Positions 1 to 11,456 of a stretch of 64,000 nt of DNA are shown here, in pieces (position 1 is the stretch's first letter; every line of letters starts with the position of its first letter). The stretch covers positions 9,239,272 to 9,303,271 of the forward strand of contig CM042038.1 of NCBI GenBank assembly GCA_023525975.1, given 5' to 3'. The position numbers were made by a program, and so were the translations under genes. Under the pieces are notes generated by a model. The model saw only the letters and a program-made list of their open reading frames with translations, had not been told where the DNA came from and made no database searches. This stretch comes from Smallanthus sonchifolius (taxonomy: Eukaryota > Streptophyta > Magnoliopsida > Asterales > Asteraceae).

Positions 1-720
1 TAGATCTTACATTTCTTTTATATCACTTGTGTACTAAGCGCAAACATATCATGAAAGTCCTTACTTATCGAACCGTTAGTATATGGGTTAGCGAGGTAAT
101 CTTGAGTAGTACTACTGGGCATTGACAAGCCCCACCCGCGTTAGTCGTGCTAACACGACAGGTAGTCAAACGGGTGTAACATTGACCTAAACATTCACCA
201 TTGATTATGATAGTCATGGTGGGAGGCAGTACAAACATAAACAGTCAGCTTCGGTGTCGAAACGCTTTAGTAACATGTACTAGGTTAGCTACCTATGATA
301 TAAATTGTAAATGGTATTATCTAGTAAACTTTACAAACATTGAAACATGTGAACTCACCAACCTAGTGTTGACACGTTTTAGCATGTTTTCTCAGGTAAT
401 TAAGGTACAAGCACAAGCTAAGGCATGCATGCATCCCAAGTCCATCATTTCAAACGCAAGAACTATTTGTTTTTTTATTATTGTTGAATTGTTATTTTTG
501 AAGCGACTGTTTTGGCGCATGCTTTTCATTTAACTTTTCGCTTCCGCAAGTCTTACATTAAATCAATGTTTTCATTACTAGTGTTGCATCGTGACTATGA
601 GCAATACTAGTGGTTTTTCTTAAACTCATATAGAGTCGTTCAACGTAACTAATGACTGAGATCCTGTTAGGTCACGCCCCTAACGGTAAAACTCCGTTGG
701 TGGATTTTGGGGGTGTGACA
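1..720 (+). mobile_element. 3' part of a Tekay-like chromovirus LTR (remnant)
   Basis: The segment ends in GGGGGTGTGACA at 720, the same terminal motif as the LTRs at 39451-42573 and 55596-58565. Positions about 60-190 match the reverse complement of about 56130-56270: both carry a CCCCCACCCG-type block, GTTAGTCG.GCTAAC and AGTCAAACGGGTG in the same order. It is therefore the same LTR family in plus orientation. The left end lies outside the window, so a solo LTR cannot be told from the 3' LTR of a longer element, and the target duplication (right flank GGTAT) cannot be tested. No coding sequence is supported. Confidence 0.6.
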
Positions 721-1098
721 GGTATTTAGAGTAAAGTATATGGAGACCACCCCTGCCACCGTTACCGCCGCCACCAACCACTCGTTATCGTTGTTGCTCT
801 CTCCTCGACACCGCCACTGTAACGATAAACAGAAGATTAACATGGCCCACTGTAATACTCTAGGCAAATCCCACATCGGTTGTGGGCAAGAGAGATTCTT
901 GGTGTATAAGAAATGTCCTGCCTCAAATACCATCAATGCATTTTGGGCCCATTGACTGTGGATGAGGGAAGAACTCCACATTTAAGCATGTTCGGGTGGG
1001 AGTAATTCAATGATGGGTGATCCCTGAGAAGTTTTCATCCGGGCAATCAAAAACAAATATATGAGCTCCTAGTTGACAAAGCAGGCAATATTGGTGGT

Positions 1099-1235
1099 AT
1101 GAGGGGTCAGATGTTACACCTGGCCACAGACCTCTTTTTGTTGTGGCCCGGATTCGGACTGGCGACCTTCCATTTGAAAGTCACCGGGGTACCGCCAGGA
1201 CATAGCCCCTTTGGTTGTACATGGTTAATTAGTCT
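1099..1235. repeat. SINE-like repeat, shared with 11570-11800
   Basis: The block CCTGG(C/T)CACAGACC(T/C)C followed by a T-run, GTTGTGGCC and GGATTCG(G/A)AC occurs here and again near 11695-11740. GGATTCGAAC in the second copy is the reverse complement of a pol III B box, so a tRNA-derived SINE on the minus strand is plausible. This copy has a mutated box (GGATTCGGAC) and no clear ends. Confidence 0.35.
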
Positions 1236-1797
1236 TCTAAAAGTTCTTGATACGAAAGATTTAGTTTCAATCAAACTCTACTGTGACGGTCAAGCTACTA
1301 CTGATATAGCACCTGGTCATATTTTCCATGTTGGTAAGCCTAACTATGTTCTAAACATATGATTATACTCATTTAGCTTCTAAATGGATCTATGTTCTAT
1401 GGCAAAGCATATTGATCGCTCGTTTATGGTAGATATCGCACATGACTCATGGATACGGTTCTTGATACAAAATGTTTTTTGTCATGGCAAGTGAAATCTA
1501 TCAATGATTGTAGTCTAATGGAATTGTATCCTACAAGCAGTCCTGGATGAGTGAATTTGCCAACCTTTCTAAAGACTCCAAAACAATATAAATATATATT
1601 CTTAGAAAATGTCAGGAAAATTTTAAGATTACTACAATATGAGTCTTTCTTTCACAAAATCAGTAGTCGATCATATAGTTATGTTTCGATCATTCGATGG
1701 CGTTGGACTTAGATGAGTGGGTTAGCACTGGCCCATAATAAAGCCCAAAGATCTAATCATAGACCGACAACCCACAAAGAATGCGACTTAATTTATA
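1236..1797. other. Intergenic DNA, nothing recognised
   Basis: AT-rich sequence between the SINE-like repeat and the MULE MITE. I see no convincing gene, RNA or element ends. Short open frames at 740-955 and 1099-1362 do not resemble any family I know and look incidental. Confidence 0.5.
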
Positions 1798-2090
1798 GAC
1801 TTAATTACATAAATGGCCCTTGTGGTTTGATCAAATTGCATGTTTGATCCCTAGGTTTTAAAATTTTCAAACTTAACCTAAACATTTGAGAGATTAAGTT
1901 TGCGATCGTAAGCTACGTGGATGATACAAGGGTTAACTTTCTGTTAAAAACTAATTGGTCTTAACATCAGGGGCTAAAGGCTTAACATGTCTCAAATGTT
2001 TGGGTCAAATTTATAATTTTTTAAACCTAGAGGCCAAACATAGAATTTGATCATTTTTTTAAACCTAGGGGCCATGTATGCAATTAACTC
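1798..2090. mobile_element. MULE-type MITE with 9-bp target duplication (8/9)
   Basis: Long terminal inverted repeats start near GACTTAATTACATAAATGG on the left and end CATGTATGCAATTAACTC on the right, each followed inwards by a TTTGATC and CCTAGG-like stretch. Flanking 9-mers are TAATTTATA (1789-1797) and TAATTTGTA (2091-2099), 8 of 9 identical, as expected for Mutator-like elements. It belongs to the same family as 36286-36774 (GAGTTA.TTACATAA.TGGCCC.TGTGGTTTGAT). There is no coding capacity. From its right end to 2454, the 3' flank of the transporter gene, I see nothing further. Confidence 0.7.
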
Positions 2091-2454
2091 TAATTTGTAA
2101 TAATGTGAAGTTTGTTATTATAATATGTGATTCGAATCGTAGATTTTTATTTTGAAAACATGAAACGGTCATCGATCTTGAAAGCGTGTTGAGTTTTTAT
2201 CCATTTTTGTTTGAAACAAATTAAATAAATTACTATATATGGTTAGTTTTAAATTTTAAAAGTTAACTCACGTTTTCAATTTAGACAAAAACTTATTTTT
2301 TATAAACATAATTGTGACGAATTCCGGTGGTCACTACAAACCAAAACTACGTCATGGATAGGAGAGTCGGTCATAAATCTTCACCAGTTTTATGAATCAA
2401 GGGAAACTCCTCAAAATATTGAAGAATCTTTCACTTATTGTGTTGATAAAAGAA

Positions 2455-5400
2455 TCAAACAACACCTTCACCTCTATGGTCTTCCTTTGAAGCCTTTGGA
2501 TCATTCAGATCTTTATCATCGCACAATTCGTGATCACAAATTTCTACTTCATTCGAATTTGACCTCGATAAACTCAGGTCCTTGCTCTTACCCCATATGA
2601 TTAGGTACAATCCGACAACGATGATGAATGCTCCCACAACTCTGGTAAACATGAGAAGATCGACAGTTTAATCGAAGGAATATCAATAAAAGTTCGTTAG
2701 CAATGAAGATTGTGACTGATAAATCGTTCTTAAAGTTAGAAAATGATTTGCAACCGACTAAAATCAATCACAAACTTAGCGATTAACATTATTTAGGTCG
2801 TAAACCCGTCGCAAATTTTGCGACTAATTATGATTAGTTGTAAATCGCTAGTAATTTTTTTATAAAAATAAATTCGGTCGCAATTCAAAAGGTAAGTAAA
2901 TAAATTTTGGTCGCAAAAAAATTAAAAGAAAAAATCATTTATAAAGTCATTTTGGTGACAGAAAATGGTCACATAGTGGATTGGCCACAAAGATTGTGAC
3001 TCACAAAATCAGTCGCAAACTGCCGTTAGCAACCATGTTCTGGACCAAACATGCGAAATTGGTATGAGGAGTTATACCTTCCTAAAACTAATCGTTCACC
3101 GAGGGTGAATGAGCTCACAACTGCGACAATCACCATCCCCAGGGGGTTAAAGGCGGTCACGAAAAAGGGTCCTTTTTCCTTCATAACTAGCCCCGAAACA
3201 TAGTAGCTAGCTCCGGATCGAACGATTCCCTATTTCCAATTAAAAAAAAGTATTTCATAAGTCATATTTATAAACTATTAGATAGCAGAAGAAAAGTGAG
3301 AGGTTTCTTACGCTATAAAATGTAGCCACAATTTGTGTCTCATTTTGCATGGACCAGATGCCAGATTTAGCCTTCTCGATAATCAAAGTAACGATAGTTC
3401 CTTGTAAAGCACCCATCATACATATAAGGGTTGTGAGGGATAACTGAGCCGGGTATTCCTTGAGAGTCATAGCCTAAAAATTCATACAAAAATTGTATTA
3501 TTTGCACATAATACTGTTTGAGACGAAATTTCAAATTCAGTCGCAAGACTTTGTTGCTAATCCGTTTGTGACGGAACTCAATCATAACCATTGTATATCC
3601 ATCACAACTGACTATTTCAGACGCCTTTGCTACTGTAAATTATGACATAATGACTTGTCACTAATCCATTTTGCGATGGAAATCAGTTTCAGACCGATAT
3701 TATTGACGAAAAGGGTCGTTCAAACAGCGACAAACTAGCGACGGAAAGCTGTGGTCACGGATTTTTAGTCGCTAATCCACCCTACAAAGTACAAACTATC
3801 TATCGCAAATAGCAACAGGATGATTCGGTCGCAATTCCATAAATTAGCGACAGAAATCGTCCATCACTAATACTCTATTTATTAGTATAAGAAACAATCG
3901 TCGTTAATACATATTATGAAATTAAATCGCAAATCTAATTGGTTAATTAAAAAATCTATTTAATTTCTTCTCGTGTAACATAATTATTTTAACATGTATA
4001 GGACCCTTTTTCATGACGTGACAAGATTGATATGCAAGGTGTAAAGCATACAATAAAAGTAATGGAAAATGAAATAAACCAATACATAAGATAAAAATAA
4101 TGATCTACCTGAAGAATGTAAAAGCTAGCCCAACAAAAGCAACCAGCAGTGATCATGATGGCACCCTTGATGTGTTGGTTTTGAGAGACCATGAGTGTGG
4201 GGGCTAGAGCATGGTGCACCTCAGTGTCCCCCTTGGTCCATGGCAATGGAACCAGTGGTCCATTAACAAGTGTCATCACCATCGCTCCGCCTACCGTCAC
4301 AACGGTTCCTAAGATCTTCCCTTGACTATGCAATTTTTTCACATTCACCTTCTCAAGCCTACAAAACGTACACATTCAACCACTAACTTTTTTCTAATTT
4401 TCATTTACCACCAACATGTCACTTAAATATCTAGTCTTTTTTTTCTCTTTTTCGATTTTCATTTTAACATTTAATTTAGTTTTTCTTTAATAACATTAAA
4501 TATTAAATTATTACTTTTTAAATCTAAATACATGATTTATTTATTTTTTTTCCTTTTTTGACATTTAAATATAAATTTTAGTAAAACCGAGTTGTAATAA
4601 AAATAACGTATTTTTTTTATTTTACGAGATGAAAAAATAGTTATTTTTTAATAAAACTCGGTTTTCAATAAAATTAATATTGAAATGTCGATAAAAAAAG
4701 GTTAAACAAAACTGTATATTTAGATTTTTAAAAAACATTAGATATTTAATACTATTAGAGAAAAACCAAATTAAATATTAAATAAAAATTGAAAATACAA
4801 AAAAAAGAAAATTAAAATGAATTGCGAAGGTACCAAAGTTTTTTTTAAACAGCAATACCCTATTTTGGGGTCACCTAAATACTCACGATAACTTACATTA
4901 ACGAGGCTCGAACCTTTGATCTTAAAGGAGTTTTATCACTTTAACTTCAAATGTCTTTGGCATTGGACCCAACCACCCATCCCGAAGGTACCGCAGTTAG
5001 TGCGGCTACCCCATTTGTGTAAATATTTATGAAAAATACCCCCAGGTCCAACAAATTTTCTATAAAAAAATCAAACTATACAATAAGAAGGTCAAAATAG
5101 TACCTAAAGATCCATGCCATGACAAACGTCAACGCGGGTAGAACGTTGCACATTGCGATGGCAAAGGTTGCGGTTGTGTACTTCATCCCAGTGTAGTATA
5201 GTATTTGGTCCAAAACCGGCCTGGTGTTAAAAAACTCCGTTAGAAATAACAGATTAAACACATTTTGACTTTTTCATAAGTCAAATGTGTTAGTGGACTT
5301 TCTTACGTACTCTATTAGCGCCAACAACATTATCTTCCAGAATACAGAAACCGTCATTCGAGTACGTATTTTCCTGTCACATAAAGCTATATAATATTAG

Positions 5401-5662
5401 TTGCTATGTTACATGCATATATACATACACTTAACATATAGATCATATATAAATACCTTTCAAAATATAGTGCAAAAGGGCCAAAAGCAAGGGCTGCAGC
5501 AACGTTTCGATAAACCGAAAATGTGTAAGGATTTAAGCCCTCGTTTAAAGCGGACTTTACTAAAAGGTTGTTAACCGCGTATCCAAGTTGTAGAAAAAGA
5601 ACCCCGAGATACGGTCTTCCTCGCTTACAGAAACACCAAAACCAACCTGCCGACATCTCCAT
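2455..5662 (-). CDS. WAT1-related / UMAMIT transporter-like protein (nodulin MtN21, EamA family)
   Basis: Seven exons on the minus strand, with GT..AG borders placed by eye: 5457-5662, 5311-5373, 5104-5220, 4109-4358, 3312-3473, 3078-3229 and 2455-2641. They total 1137 bases, an exact 378 codons plus stop, which is normal for the family (about 360-400). The start (MEMSAGWF) fits the usual family N-terminus. Family landmarks are all present: RPYLGVLFLQLGYA in the first membrane helix, DQILYYTGMKYTTATFA in exon 3, FYILQ then LKEYPAQLSLT at the exon 4/5 join, YSGIVRSG, KEKGPFFVTAFNPL in exon 6, and GAFIIVVGLYLIIWGKSKD in the last helix, then an acidic cytosolic tail. About ten membrane helices in two EamA halves are expected. 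Members move amino acids, auxin or other metabolites across plasma membrane or tonoplast; the substrate here cannot be read from sequence. No internal stop or frameshift was found, and the exon pattern is typical. The introns are loaded with repeats. Confidence 0.9.
2690..3030. repeat. CACTA-like subterminal-type repeat in intron 6 of the WAT1-like gene
   Basis: Dense short motifs in both orientations such as TGTGACTGATAAATCG, TTTGCGACTAAT, GTCGCAAAC and GGTCGCAA, a pattern seen in subterminal regions of non-autonomous CACTA elements. Clean terminal repeats were not identified, so this is a degraded copy or a related tandem repeat. It fills most of the intron (2642-3077). Confidence 0.4.
3500..3900. 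repeat. Second CACTA-like motif array, intron 4 of the WAT1-like gene
   Basis: Repeats of the GCGACGGAAA / GTCGCTAAT / GCGACAGAAATCG type in both orientations, related to those in intron 6. This intron (3474-4108) and intron 6 seem to have taken up related elements separately. No open reading frame belongs to it. Confidence 0.4.
4410..4830. repeat. AT-rich fold-back element in intron 3 of the WAT1-like gene
   Basis: The left half (CATTAAATATTAAATT, TTTTTAAATCTAAATAC, AAAACCGAGTT) is mirrored in reverse complement by the right half (AACTCGGTTTT, GTATATTTAGATTTTTAAAA, AATTAAATATTAAAT). The centre is near 4615. The result is an imperfect hairpin of roughly 400 bases. It could be an old MITE; target duplications are not clear. 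Confidence 0.5.
4850..5015 (-). mobile_element. tRNA-derived SINE-like element in intron 3
   Basis: Read on the minus strand, a TGGGTCCAATG-like A box is followed about 60 bases later by GGTTCGAGCC, a good pol III B-box match. That spacing fits a tRNA-related head. No poly(A)/T tail or target duplication was pinned down, so this stays tentative. Confidence 0.4.
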
Positions 5663-5792
5663 CGTGTCGTTTTCCTTTGATTGGTTTCGATTTTTGTAAT
5701 TTGTTAATTTGATGTCAAAATTACCTCTCCAATCTCAGAAAATGAGTGTTTAATATTGTTGGGAATGTTTGAATTGAAGGGGTGTTATGGGA

Positions 5793-5800
5793 TTTATATA
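5793..5800 (-). promoter_or_regulatory. TATA box of the WAT1-like gene
   Basis: TATATAAA on the minus strand, about 131 bases upstream of the start codon at 5662. With a start site about 30 bases downstream this would give a 5' leader near 100 bases, which is ordinary for a plant gene. Confidence 0.5.
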
Positions 5801-6229
5801 TGCAATGAAAATATACAAGGTTGGGAAACAAGGACTAAATTGACATTTTGGTATGGCAACCGGTAATGGTGTTAGAATCAAAAATCATGTCTTGTAAAGT
5901 TTAGGTACGTGAATGTTTTGCATGTGTAATCCACTACCTCTATCTTTTTTCTTACTTTGGTGTTACGAAATAAAACACATTTTCTTTATTTTTTTTATTT
6001 TCATTAGCGTACTTGAATAAACAATTGTGCTGTCATGGTGGTTATATTTAACTGTATAAAACTCGTGTTCATATATAATTTGATTCGTGTTTGTTCTTTT
6101 GAGATATATAATTTGTTTTTTTTTTCTTTTAACATGTCTTATTTCTTTCTTTAGCACGTAAAAATATTATGTAATTTGTTTTCTTAGAAAATCATATTAT
6201 ATTAGGAGGAACACATATAACTCTGAGTA

Positions 6230-6720
6230 ACTGAGTTGTCGACATAGAGGTGTGCTTTACCTACGGATTACCAACTCCAGCTTTACCGACAGATTATCAA
6301 CAATCTTTTCACTGACGAATCGTCAATCGGAAAGCTGTCAATATTTTTTATTTTTAAAGAGGGGTTCAAAGTCACATTTGTCATATTTAACTTTCAAAAT
6401 CACCTATTCCAACAACAATACGGCATGGAATGTACAAATAATCAATGAAGAATGTGAAAAATCAAGAGGCTTTATGCATTTGAAAATGATGGAATACATT
6501 TGAAAACAAGGATGTTTGTGTAATACATATGAAAAACAGAGATGTTTGGCGGAGCCGAAGAATACATTTGAAAACCATGAGTATTTATAGGTTCTAAACG
6601 GAGAATTTCTTTAAAAACAACGGGCATACGAGGAGGAGTAGTCACTACTTCTGACGGAATACTCTTTGCAAAACGGTTCTGACAAACGCTTCGAAAACCA
6701 GGGAATACTCTTTATTTACT
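6230..6720. repeat. Relic with ACCGACGG-type repeats (related to 23283-24235)
   Basis: Motifs TTACCTACGGATTACC, TTTACCGACAGATTATCAACAA and CTGACGAATCG resemble the block near 23330-23480 (ACAGATTATCAACAA is shared). This is probably the eroded end of a DNA transposon of the CACTA/Mutator type. The rest of 5801-7285 is AT-rich and shows nothing else I recognise. Confidence 0.35.
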
Positions 6721-7289
6721 ATATGCATTAAGATGTTATACCATGCATTAATAACGTATACCTTAGTTAAAAGACTAAAATACTCTTATGTATCTTGCAC
6801 ATTACTAGATTTAATAGAAAAAGTTAATGTTAATTATCGAAAAGGATGAAACATGTAAACAAATTTAAATATGAAAGATAAATTCTATTATTACCTTAGT
6901 TTAAATATGAAACCTGAAATTTAATTATTATAAACATAAAGTACGAAAAATATGATTTATCCTAGTTTTTGTTTGTTTGTTGTTAACTTGCTATTTCATA
7001 TATTGCATGTTAAATAAAACATTTGTTTTCATAATTAAAAGTAAGAGGTTTTTTTAATTTAAGCAAAAGTAATATTTCTTTTACGTTTAATGCAATATTA
7101 TGTCATATTTCATGCAACTTGTAATCTTTATTTTCGTATTTTGTCACTACTAACGTAAAAGACTTGTGAAAACAATAGATGTTTATGTGTGTGACTCTAA
7201 AACTTCTTTTAAATGCTAATTAAGAAACAAAACCAAATATTTCCTTCTTTTAGAACTACTTGCTTACATGAATTATCATATATAATATA

Positions 7290-7466
7290 GTAGGTTACAA
7301 ACCTATGTATTATACGGGTTGAATAAATGAAATATTAAATAAATTAAATATTTAGAAAATATTAAATAGTTAATAATAAAGATGATATTAAATAAACTAG
7401 AAAAATAATCTTGGATACATGATTCTGACACATGACGCAACGAGTTACTTATTTATTAGGTATAGA
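7290..7466 (-). mobile_element. Decayed non-autonomous Helitron
   Basis: On the minus strand it starts TCTATACCTAATAAATAA, close to the TCTATACTATATAATAAATA start of the Helitrons at 9003 and 10766. It ends near ACCCGTATAATACATAGG, a decayed version of their terminal hairpin. The CTRR terminus is not intact. Confidence 0.4.
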
Positions 7467-8410
7467 TTCTTAAACTGATAAACTTTCAATGTAAAAAACT
7501 TAGATTTTATTAGCATTAACCTGATTATTTTCTTCTGCTTACATCTACCTTCATGAATCTGATATGACAAAATGATCTCGTAGCTACAAACGACCGAAGC
7601 AAATGGTCTTTTCGGAGAAGACTACTCGATAAAATGCAGTCTTTTCGGGAAAGATAGTCTCACCAGAAAAGATAATCGGCATCACTTTAGCAGTTTTACT
7701 TTTTATAGGAGATCACGTACATTACATGGTAATGAAATTAAAAATTGTTATGTTAAAAGATTATGTAATTGAAAATTTATTACATAATTTATATAAAGTT
7801 CACTTTATCCTCTTAAAATTATCAAAATCTAAGCGGGGATTTACTTACTGTTTTCAAAAAAATCTCAAAGAAGAAATGCATTATCACACAGTATCAAAAG
7901 TTTAATAAAACTTTTGATAAAGTCACCAGTTAATAGTGACATTTTGAAAAGGATACGGTGTATTAAAATCAAAATAATTGAATTCTACTTTTGCATTTAA
8001 CATATGTAAAGTAATTATAATACTAATCAATTCTTAATATTTGAGAGATAATATCGATTCTTTAAACTACGTATATATCAACATTAAGAGTAAATTCTAA
8101 ATAAAAAGGTTTTTACATAGAGAAAAACTAATATTCAGTTTTTATTATTTTAAATGAGAATTTATTTTTTATGTTTCGAAATATTACAAATCAATTTTTT
8201 ACCATGTTTAAGTCATATGGTAAAGTTTAATTATAAACGTTTTGTAGTGAAGTACGGAAATGGGTGGTCTAGTTCTTACACTTTCAATTCAAAATTATTG
8301 TTGGAATATTTTATTTTAGAAATTTTAGAACGCTTAGTTACTTTAAGGAAAGAAGTGTACAAAGTAAGTTAATGAGGGGCTGATAATGAAACTCTTGATT
8401 TAACAAGGTT
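7467..8410. other. AT-rich intergenic DNA with one short perfect hairpin
   Basis: No gene seen. At 7892-7919, TATCAAAAGTTT and AAACTTTTGATA form a perfect 12-bp stem with a 4-base loop. The open frame at 8154-8372 has no recognisable similarity and is rejected. Confidence 0.5.
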
Positions 8411-8419
8411 TTTATTGAA

Positions 8420-8610
8420 ACATAAATTTAACCGGTGTTTTCAAACCCGGATCGGACCGGCAGGTCGGACCGGTGGGACCGCGAACCGGAGACTTTGGCG
8501 GTCCAGTCATGTGTGTTGAAACGGTCCTGCAGCGACCCGGCCGGTTGGGCCGGGAACCGGTGGTCGAACCGGAAACCCGTGCGATTGGACCGGTTGTAAA
8601 GTTGTCAGGT
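8420..8610. repeat. GC-rich island dense in ACCGG/CCGGT motifs
   Basis: Many copies of GGACCGG, GAACCGG and CGGTT within about 190 bases, far above the local GC content. It looks like part of a repeat family rather than a gene: the open frames on both strands here are low-complexity Pro/Gly/Arg readings of the motif. Downstream to 8960 lies a CT microsatellite and a moderately GC-rich stretch that could be a captured 5' untranslated region. Nothing certain. Confidence 0.4.
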
Positions 8611-8693
8611 AGAAAAAAAAACAGAGAATTTAACCTACATATAAAAAGCATTTTAATGGCCTACGCCTCTTTTCTCCCACTTGTTGTCTTCCA

Positions 8694-8696
<3 letters not shown>

Positions 8697-8732
<36 letters not shown>
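8697..8732. repeat. (TC)n microsatellite
   Basis: About 18 uninterrupted TC units, followed by TTCTTCTCC. Confidence 0.95.
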
Positions 8733-8736
<4 letters not shown>

Positions 8737-9002
8737 TCTCCATCTTTCAACTTATCATTTTACTTCTCATCTTCTCATGTGTTTTTTAATTAGATTTCGT
8801 CTTTTTCGATGCAAGCTCAGTACCACCACCAAATGACCCTGTCCACCGCCGTGCACCATCAGATCTGAACGGTCTAACCATCGCCGGCAAGAGTTGAACG
8901 CTCCGGCAACAACTCCAGCTTCTGTAATAAGGAAAAGAAATATTGAAACTACAAAATAATTGGTATAAAAATTAATGTTTTAAAAACTCATGAAATGCAA
9001 TA

Positions 9003-9321
9003 TCTATACTATATAATAAATAAATATTTTTTATGTCACGTGTTGTCTCTATATTCATTTTCATCAATTTTTTTCGTCTCTTTCTTATTAAATACACCTA
9101 TAATTTTTAATAATAATATATTTTTAAGAAAAATACTAATCATTATATTAATAAATCTCCTAATATATTTTGACGACTCTACGTGTTAAAAATTATATTG
9201 TATTCCATGAGTTTATTCAAACCGTGTAAAACAGGAGTTTTAAAAAAATATATTTTTATTACTTAATATATAATATTTATATTTATTTAACTCATGTAAT
9301 ACACGAGATTTTAACTACTAG
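9003..9321 (+). mobile_element. Non-autonomous Helitron, 319 bp
   Basis: Starts TCTATACTATATAATAAATA directly after an A and ends with a hairpin (CTCATGTA/TACACGAG) a few bases before ACTACTAG, followed by T. This is the classic A^TC...CTAG^T arrangement of plant Helitrons, with no target duplication. The TGTCACGTGT block near 9032 is shared by the sister copies. No coding capacity. Confidence 0.75.
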
Positions 9322-9831
9322 TCTATACGATATAATAAATAAAGGTTTTAGTATGTCACGTGTCGCCTCCATATTCAATCTCATCATTCTTTTTCTCGTC
9401 TCTCTCTCTTATTAAATGCACTCATATCTTTTAATAAGTTACTAATTATACTAATAAAACACATTTATTTTAAATTATTCCTCTATTATAAAAAACTTTA
9501 AAATCTTATGTAACATTAAATAGTAATTGACGTTAATTATATATTTTTTTCATATTTTGAGTTTTGTCATGTTTGTAAAACAAGGTCTCCGAAGCCGAGT
9601 ACTCCCCGAGTAATCGCTACAAGACATGTTGCCGAGGTCGAGTACTTCCCGAGTACTCCCGAGTACTCTCCGCCTAGGCCGAGTACTTCCCGAGTATTCC
9701 CGGCTCCGATTAGGGAGCGCCTTACGACTTTTGCGACCAATGTAATACATTTTTACATCTGTAAAATATATAAATAAAATTTAAGAAACTTATTTATTGA
9801 TATTTTTTGTATTACACGGGGTCTAAGCTAG
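9322..9831 (+). mobile_element. Non-autonomous Helitron, 510 bp, head-to-tail with the previous one
   Basis: Starts TCTATACGATATAATAAATA immediately at the T that follows the CTAG of the preceding element, and ends TTACACGGGGTCTAAGCTAG followed by T at 9832. The 5' arm of the terminal hairpin is mutated. It carries a GC-rich insert at about 9584-9740 that its sister copies lack. Confidence 0.7.
9584..9740. repeat. GC-rich block of repeated CCGAGTACT motifs inside a Helitron
   Basis: Seven GAGTA(C/A/T)T units, mostly as CCGAGTACT(T)CCC, lie within about 110 bases in an otherwise AT-rich element. It may be a captured or inserted fragment. Its origin is unknown to me. Confidence 0.5.
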
Positions 9832-10090
9832 TGTATAATAAATAAAAATATATTTCCAACCGAAACCATAGTATAAACTAGTTAAATGTTTAAGGACTAT
9901 AAAAGTATGTTTGAAAATTGTAAAATTCTCATTTCCAAAGACATAAACGCCTAAAGATGAAGAGTGAGATAATTTCTAAAATTGGAATGACCCTAAGTTT
10001 AGAAATGATATCCAAATTCGATCAAACAATAGGGAATATGATATTTTTCTAACTTACTCCGAAGATGACGGTGAATGGAACATAAATAAA
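9832..10090. other. AT-rich spacer, nothing recognised
   Basis: No element ends or coding features are visible between the two Helitrons. Confidence 0.5.
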
Positions 10091-10633
10091 TCCCTATTAT
10101 AATAATAAGAAAATAAAAAATAAAAACTAAATTTTGTGTCACTTGTTAACATCATATTCATTCTCACATCTATTTTTCTCTCAAAACCACATTTACATCT
10201 TTCATTCAATATTTTCATATATAGCTCATTTTTTTTTAAATATTACATAAATAAACATTTTACCAAATCAATTTCATCATTATAACCATTGACTCACATT
10301 TTTTAAAATTCATAATCAAAAGTGAATATTTAAAAAAAACAAGAAAAAAATAGGATATTTATAAAAAAAAATGAGTTTTTAAAGTTTATTACCTAAAAGC
10401 GATTTTTTAAAATTTTATCAATAAAAAACCAAAATTTTAATTTTATAAATAAAATTTGAAAATACTACTTTTGTATTTTAAATAAATATGTGTTAGAATA
10501 AAGTTTGCTAATATTTAATTAGTAGTTTTTTAATTAAGTTTGATATCAAATTTGTATAAAAAAAATATGTTAATATATTTATCAACATAATCTTAAATTT
10601 TCACCCCATGTATTACACGGGGTTTAAAACTAG
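10091..10633 (+). mobile_element. Non-autonomous Helitron, 543 bp, older copy
   Basis: The 3' end is clear: a CCCCATGTATTACACGGGG hairpin, TTTAAAACTAG, then T at 10634. The 5' end is proposed at TCCCTATTATAATAATAAG, after an A, with the related TTTTGTGTCACTTGT block downstream. The start is less certain than the end. Confidence 0.6.
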
Positions 10634-10765
10634 TTATAAATAAAAATACGAAACATCCGATTGACAAACGACCCATGTTGTAACAATTAAGAGGAATGTT
10701 ACAACATGCTATAGACAAAAATTAAACATCAGATACATCATCTTTGTTAGCATAGATAATCTATA

Positions 10766-11201
10766 TCTATACTATATAATAAATAAAGGTTTTTTAATGT
10801 CACGTGTCACCTTAATATTCATTCTCATCTTTTTTTTTCTCATCTCTCTGTTATTTAATGCACTTGTATCTTTTAATAATAGTATATATTTAAATGAAAT
10901 ACTAATTATACTAATAAAAGACATTTATTTTAAATTATCCCTTATTATAAGAAACTTTGAAATTTAATTATGTAACTTTTATTTCAATCAAATAATAAAT
11001 GAAAGTCAAATTAAATTAAATAGTAATTAACGTTTTTTCGAAACTCAATTATATATTAATTTTTACATATTTTGAGTTTGTTTCTATCCTTAGTATATAT
11101 ATATAATATATTTTTACACCTGTAAAACATATAAATAAAGACTTAAAAGATTTATATATTGATATTTTTAATCACATGTGTAGACACGAGATATAAACTA
11201 A
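10766..11201 (+). mobile_element. Non-autonomous Helitron, 436 bp
   Basis: Starts TCTATACTATATAATAAATA after an A, with AATGTCACGTGTCACC downstream as in the sister copies. Ends AGACACGAGATATAAACTAA followed by T; the hairpin is partly decayed and the terminus is CTAA rather than CTAG, still within the CTRR rule. Confidence 0.65.
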
Positions 11202-11395
11202 TAGTAACATAACATAAAGTAGACGTATGAATCAATACTATTAAATTATGTTATGACGACTAACAAAATGTATCACGCTTAGGTTACATAGAGTTTATAG
11301 CCATGTAGTAGTTACTTTTTATACTTGGCTCCATTAGTAAACAAAAGGTTACATAGAGTTTTTGTTAATGAAGAGAGTAGTTTCAAAATATCAAA

Positions 11396-11400
<5 letters not shown>

Positions 11401-11436
<36 letters not shown>

Positions 11437-11456
11437 TGTGATTTACATTTGATCAT

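Noticed and set aside
667..981. 104-codon minus-strand frame at the left edge
   Set aside because: It straddles the end of an LTR and has no recognisable similarity.
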